From NCBI RefSeq assembly GCF_019175285.1, contig NC_056527.1, positions 107,743,176-107,807,175 of the forward strand: 64,000 bases of DNA. The letters run 5' to 3'. This document shows, in pieces, positions 1-9,969 of the stretch; position 1 is the first letter of the stretch; the number at the start of each line of letters is the position of its first letter. This stretch comes from Sceloporus undulatus (taxonomy: Eukaryota > Chordata > Lepidosauria > Squamata > Phrynosomatidae). The translations under genes and the position numbers were made by a program. The notes under the pieces were generated by a model that searched no databases, was not told the origin of the DNA, and saw nothing but the letters and a program-made list of their open reading frames with translations.

Positions 1-850
1 ATGCACTCTACTTGGGGAAGCCTTTGAAGACTGTTTGGAAATTTCAGCTGGTTTAAAGGGCTGCAGCCAGGCTGCTAAGAGGGGCAGGTTAGAGATCATA
101 CAATGCCCCTGTTGAAACAGCTCCATTGGTTGCCACTTTGTTTCTGGGCACAATTCAAAGTGCTGGTGATGACCTTTAATGCTCTATATGGTTCAGGTCC
201 AGGATATTTGGCAGACCGTATCGCCCTCCATGCGCTGGCTGGGACTCTGAGATCTGTAGGGGAGGCCCTTCTCTCTGTCCCGCCACCATCAGAAGCACAG
301 TTGGGGGGACACAAGAAAGGGCCTTTTCTGTGGCTGCCCCTAAACCCTCCTTTTCAAACAAGCTTCTAAACAGAAAACCCTTAAATAACGCCCCAAGATG
401 CTATATTGTTTTAATGTATTTTAGACATGTTCACAGAGCCATAGAGTTGAAAGAGACCCCAAAGGCATCCAGTCCAACCCTCTCTGCCACGCAGGAAATC
501 ACAATCCAAGCATTCCCAAGAGATGGCCATAAAGACCTCCGAAGGAGGAGACTCCATCGCTTTCCTGTCAGGAAGTTCCTCCTCAGGCTGAGCTGGACTC
601 TCTGTTCCTGGGCCTTGCATTCATTGTTCTGTGTTCTAGTCTCTGGAGCAGCAGAAAACAAGCTTGCTCCCTCCTCGATCTGACATCCCTCCAAATACTT
701 AAAACGGTTTTATCTTTTTTTATTTTATTGTAGTAGTTTAATATTATTCCAATGTATTATTTTTGTATCTTTTCAATTGTATTTAACGCTGTAAGCTGCC
801 CTGAGTCCCGGTCCTGGGATCTAAAGGGAGGGATATAAATCAATGTAATA
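1..850 (+). mobile_element. L2-type LINE, 3' end, split by a CR1 insertion
   Basis: Reading frame 103-369 carries the typical C-terminal tail of L2 reverse transcriptase proteins (LHWLPLCFWAQFKVLVMTF, then a GPGYLADRI-like stretch). The 3' UTR resumes at about 780-850 with an AAGCTGCCCTGAGTCC-like segment and a GGGATATAAAT tail. The middle is occupied by a CR1 end in the opposite orientation. The copy is cut at the window edge and its frame is degraded. Confidence 0.7.
430..690 (-). mobile_element. CR1 LINE 3' end
   Basis: The plus strand reads as the reverse of a CR1 3' end: CATAGAGTTGAAAGAGACC, a GCATCCAGTCCAACCC-like segment, then the GCAGCAGAAAACAAGCTTGC segment. The same sequence recurs at 28790-29060 (minus) and 3560-3790 (plus). 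It sits inside the L2 copy at 1-850 and so is younger than it. Confidence 0.75.
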
Positions 851-1060
851 ACTAAATAACTAAGGAGACAAACAAACGTGTTCCTGAACTGATCGGACCA
901 GGGCTCCGCTCCGCTCTAACCAAACTCCAACTCCCAGAATTCCATAGCAAAGAGCCAGACAAAGCGTGAAAGCGCTGCCAAACCGGGTTATTCCTCCCGT
1001 CCAAAGAAAGGAAGATTCGGGGAGCTTCCCCCCTTCTCTAGCCTTCGGGGCGGGACTCAC

Positions 1061-1480
1061 CGGTGGTTGGCGCTGCCCCAGCCTCCTCCGCGCCCCGGTC
1101 AGGGCTGGTCCTTGCCTGGCGAGATGGGTGTGAGGGGGAAGCCCCCGAAGCCCCCTGGAGGACCTTCCCAAACCCCCCGGGGGCCGACCCTGGTCCCTCT
1201 CCGATGAAGAAGAGGCCTCTCTGTAAGGGGCCACCGCCAGGCTGCAATTCGCACAGGCCCGGCCGGAACCGGAAGCCTCCCTCCCCGCTTCCGGCCCTCC
1301 CCACTTCGCGCCCAGAAGCCTCTTCGAAGCCTAGCCCTCACGCAACTCCCAGAGTCCTTTGCGCGGCGGCTACTAGCCTTGCCCATTACCCATGGGCCTT
1401 TGCGGCAGTTGCTGCTGCTGCTGCTGCTGTCCCTCCTCCTCTCCTGGGTCACGTGTTTGCCCCCTCCCTCGCAAGTCATG
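1061..1480 (-). promoter_or_regulatory. CpG-island promoter and candidate first exon of a gene leaving the window to the left
   Basis: The stretch is strongly GC and CpG rich, unlike its surroundings. On the minus strand a consensus donor (CACCG|GTGAGTCC) ends a candidate non-coding first exon at 1061. Upstream are clustered ETS-like CCGGAAG/CTTCCGG sites (about 1262-1293), an ACTCCCAGAGTCC site resembling part of a ZNF143 motif (about 1345) and a CACGTG E-box (about 1451). No TATA box is seen. The downstream gene lies outside the window, so its identity is unknown. A plus-strand or bidirectional promoter cannot be excluded. Confidence 0.55.
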
Positions 1481-1547
1481 CGTTTAACCCATTATAGTTC
1501 GTGCCAGCCGCGAGGAAGCAGAGAGAGAGAGCCCGAGCGGCGCCGCG

Positions 1548-1612
1548 GTTGGAGCCTTGGGCTCTGGAGGCCCGGGTTCGAATCCCACCTCTGCCCACTC
1601 AGAGGAAGCAAA
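1548..1612 (+). mobile_element. SINE head fragment (tRNA-like)
   Basis: It contains a B-box type GGGTTCGAATCCCACC preceded by GGAGCCTTGGGCTCTGGAGG. This matches the tRNA-derived head of the SINE family found in full at 12245-12455 and in reverse at 20405-20640. Only the head remains. It does not fold as a complete tRNA. Confidence 0.5.
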
Positions 1613-1644
1613 ACCTTTGCCTGAAGGATCAGTATTGGAGAGCA

Positions 1645-1787
1645 ATGGCTTCCCCCAAACTCTGCCCTTTAAGAGCTTTTGGACTTCAGTTCCCAGAAGC
1701 CTCAGCCATGATGGCCAATAGTCAGGGATTCTGGGAGCTGAAGTCCAAAATCTCTTAAAGGGCAGAGTTTGGGGAGGACCACTGCAT
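1645..1787. mobile_element. Palindromic hAT-like MITE
   Basis: The arms CCCCAAACTCTGCCCTTTAA and its reverse complement TTAAAGGGCAGAGTTTGGGG bracket a near-perfect foldback whose ends read GCAATGG and CCACTGC. The CAGTGG...CCACTG ends and length resemble non-autonomous hAT (Charlie-type) elements. The related copies at 2046-2182 and 40408-40535 share the TTTTGGACTTCAGTTCCCAG core. Confidence 0.65.
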
Positions 1788-1789
1788 TA

Positions 1790-1900
1790 GACTTTAGGAA
1801 AGCTTATGCTGCCACTTTCTTTCTTTTCGAAGGTGCTACAAGGCCTTTCTGCAAACTGGTTCTAGAGACTAACACGGCTATGTCTTTGAATTCTACCCCT
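1790..1900. mobile_element. Retroelement 3'-end fragment
   Basis: The words AAGCTTATGCTGCC, AAGGTGCTACAAGGCC and GACTAACACGGCTA in this order match a tail found repeatedly in sauropsid genomes. A related palindromic version is at 31895-32100. The family name is not certain from sequence alone. Confidence 0.4.
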
Positions 1901-2045
1901 GTCAAGAAACTTGCGAAGAAAAAACCCACGATGGAGGCTGCCTTTATTGTTAACTGCCCTATAATATGCCTCGTGGATGGGATCTCTCCCAAGGGCTATT
2001 TGAAAGAAAGGAGGATCCTTGCACCTCAAACCCATTGCTAACACA

Positions 2046-2182
2046 ACGATTCCCGAACTTTGGTCCTCCAGGTATTTTGGGCTTCAGATCCCCAGAAGCC
2101 CCGGCCAGCTCAGCCAGCAGTCGGCGGTTCTGGGAAAGGAAGTCCAAAACATCTGGAGGAGGACCAAAGTTTGAGAACTACT
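2046..2182. mobile_element. Palindromic hAT-like MITE
   Basis: CGAACTTTGGTCCTCCAG and CTGGAGGAGGACCAAAGTTTG form the inverted ends of a foldback of about 135 bp. The right end reads ...GAGAACTACTG, that is CAGTAGTTCTC on the minus strand, typical of hAT-Charlie type MITEs. Confidence 0.65.
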
Positions 2183-2599
2183 GGCCTAATAGATTTGCTG
2201 TCCCCCTCTGAGCACTTTGGGGTTGAGTCTTGGCTGCTGCTCAAAGTGAATGGCACCAGCAAGTCAGTCACTGAAAATATACACGTCTCAAGTCAAGTCG
2301 TTCAAGTGACTTAAGTGTGATTGACTCTGAGTCAATTGATCCATCTATCAGCTGCTGGGTTTGGTTCCTGGCAGGATACCATATGTCCTCCTTTTCCAGG
2401 ACTTGTTCTACATTTCAATCTTCTGTCCAGCAAGAATGTGAAAATACCCTCTATTTTGAGCCCATTGAGTAACACGATGTTTGCTGTTCCCCTTTGAGAA
2501 GTCTGTCTACTTTGCAGCTGCACAAAGAGGGACAGGATGGATCTTTCTAACTTTATTTCCTAGGAGTAGCAGCAGGCAAGACTCGCACCCAGAGCTCAG

Positions 2600-4060
2600 G
2601 GTTCTTAATAAATACTAAAGAAAGAAAGAAAGAAACTTTATTCTTATACCCTGCTTTTCTGCTGCAGCAATCAAGGCGGCTTACATGACTAGAATATATT
2701 GGAATAATAATACTCTCAATAAATAAACTGACATCCCCCCCTTCTTTTAAAACAGGATTAAATACAATACAGTTTAAAAATTCAACCTGTTAAAATGACA
2801 GCAATTTTCTAATAGAGGCAGTGGTTACATAAAGTAGAGAGAGTACAGAAATTAGATTGAACTATTCTGGGAAGGTCTGCCAGAAGAGATCCGTCTTGAC
2901 AGCTTGGTTATTTGACGGATCTCCTCCGGCAGCAAGGCGTTCCATAGTCTGGGAGCGGCGGCAGAGAACATCCTCTGGGAGCTTACCATTAGTCTGGTTT
3001 TTGTGGGTTGCAATAAATTCCTTCCAGAGGACCTGAGGGTGCAGGGTGGATTGTATGGAAGTAGGCGATCCCTTATATAGGTTGGACCCAAGCCATGTAG
3101 GGCTTTAAAGGTAATCACAAACACCTTGTACTGCATCCAGAAACCAATAGGGAGCCAGTGAAGTGATTTCAGAATAGGTGTAATATGATCGCTTCTAGTT
3201 TTACCAGTGATCAGCCTGGCTGCCATGTTTTGTACTAACTGTAGTTTCCGGACTAAGTAGCCCTGCGTAGAGTGCATTGCAGAAATGGAGTCGTGAGGTT
3301 ACTAGCGCATGCACTACAGTTTCTAGGTCCCTTGCTTCCAGGAAAGGGCTTAGCTGGCATATTAGCCAGAGCTGATAACAGGCGCTCCTAACTGTCGCAT
3401 TCACCTGATTTATCATGTGAAGTGACGGGTCTAGGAGCACCCCCAGACTGCGAACACAGTCCTTAAAGGAAAGCATGACCCCGTCCAGGACTGGAGGTTG
3501 CAACCCAATACCTGGTTTGGGGATCCCTACTGTAAGTACTTCCGTTTTGTCCGGATTCAGCTGCAGGAAAAGAGATTCCACCTGAACATTAGGAGGAACT
3601 TCCTGACAGTTAGGGCTGTTCGACAATGGAATGCACTCCCTCGGAGGGTGATAGAGTCTCCTTCCTTGGAGGTCTTTAAACAGAGGCTGGATGGCCATCT
3701 GTCAGGGATGCTTTGATTTGGATTTCCTGCATGGCAGGGGGTTGGACTAGATGGCCCTAGTGGTCTCTTCCAACTCTATGATTCTATGAATCGTTTTTTC
3801 CTCATCCAGTCTATTACCGCTTCAAGACATTGATTGAGGGGAGAAATGCCATCCGTCGTCATGACTGCTGACTGAAACATGGAAAAATATATTTGGGTGT
3901 CATCAGCATACTGATAACACCCTGCCCCATGTTTACAGATTATTTCCCCCAGTGGCTTCATATAAATATTGAATAGCATCAGGGACAGGATGGCGTCCTG
4001 AGGGATGCCACAATTAAGCTCCGTTTTTGAGGAGCTACAGTCCCCGAGCAAAGTGTTTTA
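2600..4060 (-). mobile_element. L2-type LINE, 5'-truncated, interrupted by CR1
   Basis: Three minus-strand pieces encode L2 reverse transcriptase and its C-terminus. 3776-4051 includes the catalytic YADD box (YQYADDTQIYF). About 3201-3560 has LNPDKTEVL and a SLGVLLDPSL stretch. 2852-3277 has the VQNMAARLITG, LKSLHWLP and APRLWNALLP words. The 3' UTR with CAAGGCGGCTTA-type sequence (on plus) lies at 2640-2690. A CR1 end inserted at 3560-3790 splits the RT region. The frame is broken, so this is a dead copy. Confidence 0.85.
3560..3790 (+). mobile_element. CR1 LINE 3' end inside the L2 copy
   Basis: It begins near GGAAAAGAGATTCCACC and ends with CCAACTCTATGATTCTATGA, the characteristic CR1 3' terminus with its short ATTCTATGA repeat. 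It lies in the opposite orientation to the surrounding L2 copy and is therefore a later insertion. Confidence 0.8.
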
Positions 4061-4880
4061 GAGGGGGAAAGGATAGCAAAGTGTCAGGCTATGGTCTGCT
4101 TGGGACACAATGCAAATGCTGAAAGGGTTTCTTCCTTAATTTCGGCACAACTGACAAATGAAAGGAATAGTTTAAATGTAGATTCAGTCAAGGGATCATT
4201 GCTAGTAAAGTACAGTTTCAAGCTTTTGTCTTGATAAGAGTTCTATAAGTAGATTGCAAGCCAACAAGGTATTTTAAGGAAGATAAATTCATCAGAAAAA
4301 TATGATTGAGTACTTAATATAGTATATGTAATATAGCTGTAAAGTAAATAAACAATAGGAAATGAATGTATATTTATAATAGTATTTTTAGCTGTTATTT
4401 TGTATTGTCCTTCATTTTGCAGTGCCTTGTCCTCCTTTGCAGTTAGGACACTTGAAGACCCAGGTTCCAGAACCCTCCTGCCCCTGTGGATAACAAAAGC
4501 AGTGGATGTTCTAGTCCTATTAAATACAGTGCCATAGAAATGGTGCCACTTATATAAAAAGGCAAAATCAAGGTTTGCTGTTTGGAATTTGCATACATAT
4601 ATTTAATATTTTCAAACTGTGGATGGCTGAATCCATGGATACAGACAGCTGACTCTTGTCGGCATTGCAGCAGCCCAGTCAGTTACCTTCTGTGCATTTA
4701 ACACAGGGATTGTGAAACAATCCCCCCCCCCCCCCCCCAGTTATCAATGGATGGGCTTCATGAGAACCAGGTGTACAAATGATCCCCACTTTTCATTTCC
4801 TCCCTATTACTTTGAAAATTGTATTTTAAGTGCATTTTTCTAGGGAATGGTCTATAGCTTTAATCAGATTGCTAGATCCG
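4060..4880. other. Non-genic stretch with an old mariner-like fragment and a poly-C run
   Basis: No coding signal is seen. Positions 4485-4660 resemble the interior of the mariner-like elements at 17725 and 63307 (GTGGATAACAAAA, GGCAAAATCAAGGTTTGCT, GGATGGCTGAATCCATGGAT). A run of about 16 C lies near 4723-4738. Confidence 0.5.
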
Positions 4881-5098
4881 TGATTCACACTGCAGAATTA
4901 AAGCAGTTTGATACCACTTTAACTGTCATGCCTCTGTTCTGCAGAATCCTGGGATTGGGAGTTTGGTGAAGCACTAGAGCTCTTTGACAGACCAAGTTGA
5001 ATACTTCACCAAACTACCAATCCCAGGATTCTGTAGAACAGTGTCATGGCAGTGAAAGTGGTATCAAACTGCTTTTATTCTGCAGTGTGGATACACCC
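4880..5098. mobile_element. Palindromic MITE, 'family P' copy
   Basis: It is a foldback with the signature ends CACTGCAGAATTAAAGCAGTTTG...CAAACTGCTTTTATTCTGCAGTG and the central words AATCCTGGGATTGGGAGTTTGG / CCAAACTACCAATCCCAGGATT. The same family recurs at least ten times in the window (7566, 7798, 9315, 19845, 20640, 32711, 34710, 37661, 44025 and half copies). It is non-coding; the superfamily is uncertain. Confidence 0.75.
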
Positions 5099-5099
5099 T

Positions 5100-6925
5100 A
5101 CAATTATCACATCAACAGAAAGATGTGAGACTATGTAGGACTGGCTCTAAAGTAAAAGTTGCTATATGCTTGATGTCTACACACGTTTCCTCCATATAGA
5201 CCACCTGAAATCGATTTTAGACATCATTGCAGGAGTTCATAATTACACAATAAACTGCTATGACCACTTGATACAATATAGGAAAGATGCAAGGTGTTTC
5301 ACAATGAATCCAAACGTGTATACCAGGAATGCAAAACTAATTTATTTCTAATATGCACATTCCATCCAAAACATTAACTCCACCTATTTTATATGAGCAT
5401 CAGTTCTCCAAGCACCCAGTCCTGATGCTCGCTATGTACTGGCTAATGTGAACTGCAAATTGCTAAGAACAGCCTTAAGAGGGGCAAAGTGCCCATCTCT
5501 CCAGACAAGCCAAAGTATGGACACAGATACATATAACTGCAAAGTTCATTCTGCTTTATCTGAGAACTTGCTACTGTGAACTGTAAACTAGAAAGCGATG
5601 GGAAAAGCCTGAGATGGTGGCATGTTTACACTTACTTAGCTCTGTGAAATGAATTGGTATCCATATTCCTGGATGTGACTCTGTAGACCATAGTAAGGTT
5701 GCTGCGGGGTGGATTTTTATTCCAGAGGTCTGGTAAGGCTCCTGGGTCTTATATTAATGTGCTGCATATTGATTAAGCACCACATAGGATGGAGACATCA
5801 GAATGGGTGCTTTTGCAATGTTCTTTATTCTGGGTGCACTTCTTTATGATCACAGTGTTGGACGAAATGTCCTTTGGTCTGATCAACATGGCTCTTCCTA
5901 TGTTATTACCCATCCAACCACTAATAACTTTCAGTTTGGTTAATCACTGCTTCTTAAATCATAACTGCTTACTCAGTTGTTACCATTATACACACTCAGA
6001 AAGTATGGCAGTTTTTGTGGCCAGAAATTCTGTCCCCATGGACATGAACATGTGGAAACTGACAAGAGTAACATTAAAAATCAGTACATGGAAGAATGGC
6101 TTCCTTGTTGAAAATATATCTTTTTAAAAAGTAGATAAAACAGAGGAAACACAGATAGATAGAGCTGAATTATAGGTTTGCATTGTCAGCTTCTGGGAGT
6201 TAACAATTAAGATGTAATTTTACATGGCCAAGTGCAATCCTGTCTGCCAGTAAACCATAAGATCTAATGGACTGACATCAGAAAGAGACCATAGCACCGT
6301 GAAAAAGGGGGAATTTAAAAAAAAGGTTTTATATGGCAGCCCATAAACTTGGGAGGGATTTTATTTATTTTAAAATTATTTTAATCTACGTTTTAGCCTG
6401 AAGATTGGACCTTTGGGTCATTTTACTTAATTTAATAAATAAAGATTACAGAATAAAATTATGGTAATTCCTCAGTCCTATTGATAGTTCTAACTAAGTT
6501 GGAGCCATAGAAGCAGTGATATATATTGAGTACTTTTATCATTTAGCAACTCCTCTGCTTGGGATTAGCAGTTTGATTTAGTTATAACTGTATTATACAG
6601 GGACAGAAAAGACTCCATAGGCTTTAAGCAGATCTAATCTCTCCATTTATCTTTGGGGTTTGTTATGCTTGAGGATAAGAGAAGATAGGGTTAAAGACTT
6701 TACCATCAGATCTATGAAATTCTACTTGTTTACTGTGTGGCTAGGTCTTACATGTCACCAATGGATGACTGGAGTAGTGACTTTGTTCCCCTCACTAACC
6801 AAACACTATGGATTTCCGTATTATTTCACCTCAGATACAATGCCATTCAGGAATTGATAGCAGGGTGGGGAGTATGGTTCATGAGATCTCTTTCTCAACT
6901 ACTCACGCAGGTCTTTTCTTCCAAT
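5100..6925. other. Stretch without recognised gene
   Basis: The stretch is AT-rich with open frames of at most 112 codons, none with recognisable homology or splice context. An AATAAA-containing segment near 6436 and simple A-rich tracts are all that stand out. I see no repeat boundary I can support here. Confidence 0.5.
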
Positions 6926-6928
6926 AAG

Positions 6929-7163
6929 TACAGTTGGCCCTCCATATCCACACATTCTTTATCCACCTATTCAACTATCAACAGCTTGAAAATATTCCCA
7001 AAATATATCAGTTCCAAAAAGCAAACCTTGATTTTTTCCTTTTTGTATAAGGGACACCAATTTACTATGCCATTGTATACAATATGACTTGTATATCCAC
7101 AGATTTTGGTATCCATTGGGGGTCCTGAAACCAAATCCCAGCGGATACCAAGGGCCCACTGTA
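6929..7163. mobile_element. Mariner/pogo-like MITE flanked by TA
   Basis: The left end TACAGTTGGCCCTCCATATCC and the right end GGATACCAAGGGCCCACTGTA are inverted relatives, with TA at both borders, the Tc1/mariner target. It is 235 bp with no ORF of its own. The sister at 63307-63542 has the same ends and length. Confidence 0.75.
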
Positions 7164-7164
7164 C

Positions 7165-7565
7165 TCTAGCCTGCCATTTTAAGGACAGGTTTGCAGGAAC
7201 AGTTGTGTCAGTTCTGACAGTACTAGCAATTTCATGGAATCATTTTAACTGTTTAAATGACATTGACCACCTTCTTAGGGTTTCCATACTGGATAAGACT
7301 TCTGTACCTTTAATGGTTGTATAGAAGAAGGTTTGTTGGCAGGTGTTGTCCCGCAACCTGCCGAAATTCCCTCTTCTACACAGTTGTTAGAAACCAAGAA
7401 CCGTTGTCCATTTTACACCCTGGAAATCCTGTTTTCCTCCAGCAAAGCTAAAAGATCCCAAACCAGCAGCCATCACTTGAGACGAAATATCAATTGGACC
7501 AGCTGCTTAACTGATCTTCGGGACCATCTTTCTTGAAGGGGAAACAAAATCTAGCTGGCAAAAGC
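7165..7565. other. Short spacer without recognised gene
   Basis: No coding signal or repeat ends could be assigned between the mariner-like element and the next palindromic MITE. Confidence 0.4.
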
Positions 7566-7786
7566 ATTACACATCGGTGCAAAACGCACTACTGAGACTG
7601 TTTTAACTGCCCTGACTCAATGATAGGGAATTCTTGGAAGTGTTCTTTTGTGAGACATTTAGCCCTCTCTGTCAGAGAACTTTAGTGCCAAAGTAAACTA
7701 CAGTTCCCAGCATTCCCTAGCACTGAGCCAGGGCAATTAAAGCAGTCTCAAACTGGATTATTGCTGCAGTGTGTTTTGAACCTTAA
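7566..7786. mobile_element. Palindromic MITE, family P copy
   Basis: Arms CTGTTTTAACTGCCCTGACTCAATG and the reversed CACTGAGCCAGGGCAATTAAAGCAG surround a centre with AACTACAGTTCCCAGCATTCC. The outer ends lie near ACGCACTACTGAGAC and TGCTGCAGTGTGTTTTG. Confidence 0.75.
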
Positions 7787-7916
7787 TGGAGTATTAAAAC
7801 CATCTCAGATCCAAAACACATTGCAGAAATAATCCAGTTTGAGACGGCTTTAACTGTCCTGGCTTAGTACTAAAAGATTCTGGGAGCTGTAATTTTGTGA
7901 GACATTTAGCCTTCTT

Positions 7917-8515
7917 TGGAGATTTTCACACAACCAAAAGTGACCGGAGTATATCAGGATGCTCTCTTCATTATTGCACAATTGAGCAAATTTTTATTAG
8001 ATGACGTCACCATAATTGCGTCATTTTCCCGCTAATAACGACCACACTAGCGCCAGTTTTCATTCACTGGAAAATCCTGTGAATGAAAAGCGGTGCTAGA
8101 ATTACTCTTTATTATGTGGGAAAATGACGCAATTATGGCGCCGTCGTCTGATAATCTTTGCGCAATTGTGTGATAGTGACAAGTGAAGGGATAATGACGC
8201 AATTGCAGGATAATGATTATTTATCTGATATTTGATTTGATGTTTTTAATTGTAGCCTGCTTATTTTATCTAATTCTATCTTGTATTATTACCTATTGTT
8301 TTATATGTATTTTGTAAAATGTACGCCAGGTGTGGCAGGTTTCATTTTTATCAATTTTATTATTTGTATGTACAGTGCTGTATAAATAAACTATAATAAT
8401 AATAATAATGCCAACGTCTGGTGACATCGGCTGATAATCTTTGCGCAACTGCACAATAGTGACGGCAGCATCTCACTATGCTCGTCACTTTTGGCGGTGT
8501 GAAAATGTCCTTAGC
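7917..8515. mobile_element. Palindromic MITE with GGAnATTTTCACAC ends, itself interrupted
   Basis: The left terminus GGAGATTTTCACACAACC and the right terminus, reverse complement GGACATTTTCACACCGCC, share about 27 bp continuing into CAAAAGTGAC. The interior is a long imperfect palindrome with repeated AATGACGCAATTATGG-type words. It is interrupted at about 8222-8410 by a retroposon tail. Confidence 0.65.
8222..8410 (+). mobile_element. Retroposon 3' tail with (TAA)n end
   Basis: AT-rich sequence ends in ACAGTGCTGTATAAATAAAC followed by (AATAAT)n. A tail with the reverse of this ending (ATTTATATAGCACTGTAAATG) is at 34055-34195. It resembles a LINE 3' end, with the family uncertain (RTE or CR1/L2 group). 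Confidence 0.5.
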
Positions 8516-8609
8516 CAGAGAGCTCTGGTGCCATAATAAAAACTATAATTCCCAGGATTCCCTAGCACTGAACGAACGCAGTTAAATTCTGCCGTATGTT
8601 TTGGATGAC

Positions 8610-9310
8610 CTCAGAAGTTAGTGTCAATAATTGGCTTATTTATTGATTTCCAGAGGTTGGCATCCCTGTGGCTCCAGGAGAAACAAAGGCAAGAGATGTG
8701 GATCGTGTGGGCTTTGGCTTAATCCGGCCGCAGCCTTCGCAGCAGCCAAGGCCTTGAGGCCCTTCTTAACAAAGATTCTGCTTGTAACAAGCCAACTGTG
8801 CGCTCAAGGTGGTCTCCATGGCAACAAAGATAACTTGGAGGCCTGGGCGCACAAGAGAAGCCCTGGAGGTAGTTCAAGGCAAAAAGCCTGGCTCCATCCC
8901 TCCCTCTCTTAGCCTGTCTGCTGCTGAGGGAAAGGAAGGAAGGAAGGAAGCTCCTTTGGTAGAAAAAAGAGAGCCGCAGTAATGCCAGGGTGGACAACAT
9001 GGCTTCTGTGAAACAGGCCTCCATGTTGTGTCACGAGAGCCAGGCTTCCTTGTCGAGGGGAATGCATTATTTTCCTTTCTTTTGCCAAGTGGCAGAAAGG
9101 GCTTCAAGGGGTCTGCACATGCTTGAGAAATGTGTCCTCTACATGTTTGCGTGTGTGCTAATAACAAAAAAACAGAGTAATGCTAAAGAAGAACACTAAA
9201 TCAATCATTGTGCCAGCATACAACCTGAAGAACATCCCTAAAGAAAACGTAAAAGATAGATTTGCACTATTAAGCCTAATTGACCAGCAGCCAGAATTCT
9301 GGACTGAAAG
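8610..9310. other. Stretch without recognised gene
   Basis: Somewhat GC-richer sequence at 8660-9000 has overlapping short open frames on both strands, the longest about 100 codons. None shows a recognisable domain or convincing splice sites. A short (GGAA)n run lies near 8930-8950. Confidence 0.4.
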
Positions 9311-9314
9311 CAGA

Positions 9315-9543
9315 CATTGGTCCAAAACACACTGTAGAAATAATCCAGTTTAAGACCGCTTTAACTGCCATAATGCAGTGTTAGGGAATCCTGGGATTTG
9401 TACTTTATCGTGGCACCAGAGCTCTCTGGCAGAGAAGGCTAAATCTCTCACAAAACTACAATTCCCAGGATTCCCTAGTATTGTGCCAGGGCAGTTAAAG
9501 CAATCTCAAACTGGATTATTTCTGCAGTGTGTTTTGGACCTAA
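9315..9543. mobile_element. Palindromic MITE, family P copy
   Basis: This is a full copy: CCAAAACACACTGTAGAAAT at the left and TTTCTGCAGTGTGTTTTGGA at the right are near-exact inverted ends. The centre carries AAACTACAATTCCCAGGATTCC. Confidence 0.85.
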
Positions 9544-9574
9544 ACTATCTGCCAATCCCAGTGGTACAGCACTC

Positions 9575-9965
9575 CACAGGATCACACAGGATTTTTCCCG
9601 TGCAGAAACGGGATTTAAAATGGAAATCCCGCAAAAGTGGGATCATTTTCACACGACATGACGCATTAATACGTACAGAAAGTGAAAAAATCATGGAAAA
9701 GCAAGATCATTTACACACGACGTAGTGGGCATTGAGCATTAAAGCAAAAATAAACCGCACAGAAAGTGGACAAAATTGGCTGCTTTTTACTTTCCAGATT
9801 CTCCTCATAAGTGTGAAAATGATCCCGCTTTTGCAGGATTTTTCCTGGATTTAAATCCCGTTTTTGCACGGGATTTAGGCACTTAGCCTTTTGTGTGATA
9901 AACTCCTACTGCGAGAAAGCGGGCGTGGTTTTTTATAGGAGTCATTTCCACACAGTTCCTCTACA
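9575..9965. mobile_element. Probable palindromic MITE with GGGATTT repeats
   Basis: The inverted words CCCGTGCAGAAACGGGATTTAA (left) and AAATCCCGTTTTTGCACGGG (right), and GATCATTTTCACACG / GTGTGAAAATGATC, define a foldback of several hundred base pairs. The exact outer borders are not clear. Confidence 0.5.
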
Positions 9966-9969
9966 CTGC

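Larger units (their letters stand above)
7798..8606. mobile_element. Palindromic MITE, family P copy, split by another MITE
   Basis: The left half (CAAAACACATTGCAGAAATA to GAGACATTTAGCCTTCTTT, about 7798-7916) and the right half (TTAGCCAGAGAGCTCTGG to GCCGTATGTTTTGGA, about 8512-8606) together make one family P element. The 0.6 kb between them is a different element. Confidence 0.7.

Noticed and set aside
860-1497. Several 88-144 codon frames in the CpG island
   Set aside because: Overlapping frames on both strands in GC-rich DNA without conserved words; they read as promoter and 5' UTR sequence.
1515-1612. tRNA gene suggested by GGGTTCGAATCCC
   Set aside because: No seven-base anticodon loop or matching acceptor stem can be formed. 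The sequence matches the head of the local SINE family.
2852-3277. 141-codon minus-strand protein as a host gene
   Set aside because: The sequence is the C-terminal part of an L2-type LINE reverse transcriptase protein with a LINE 3' UTR behind it.
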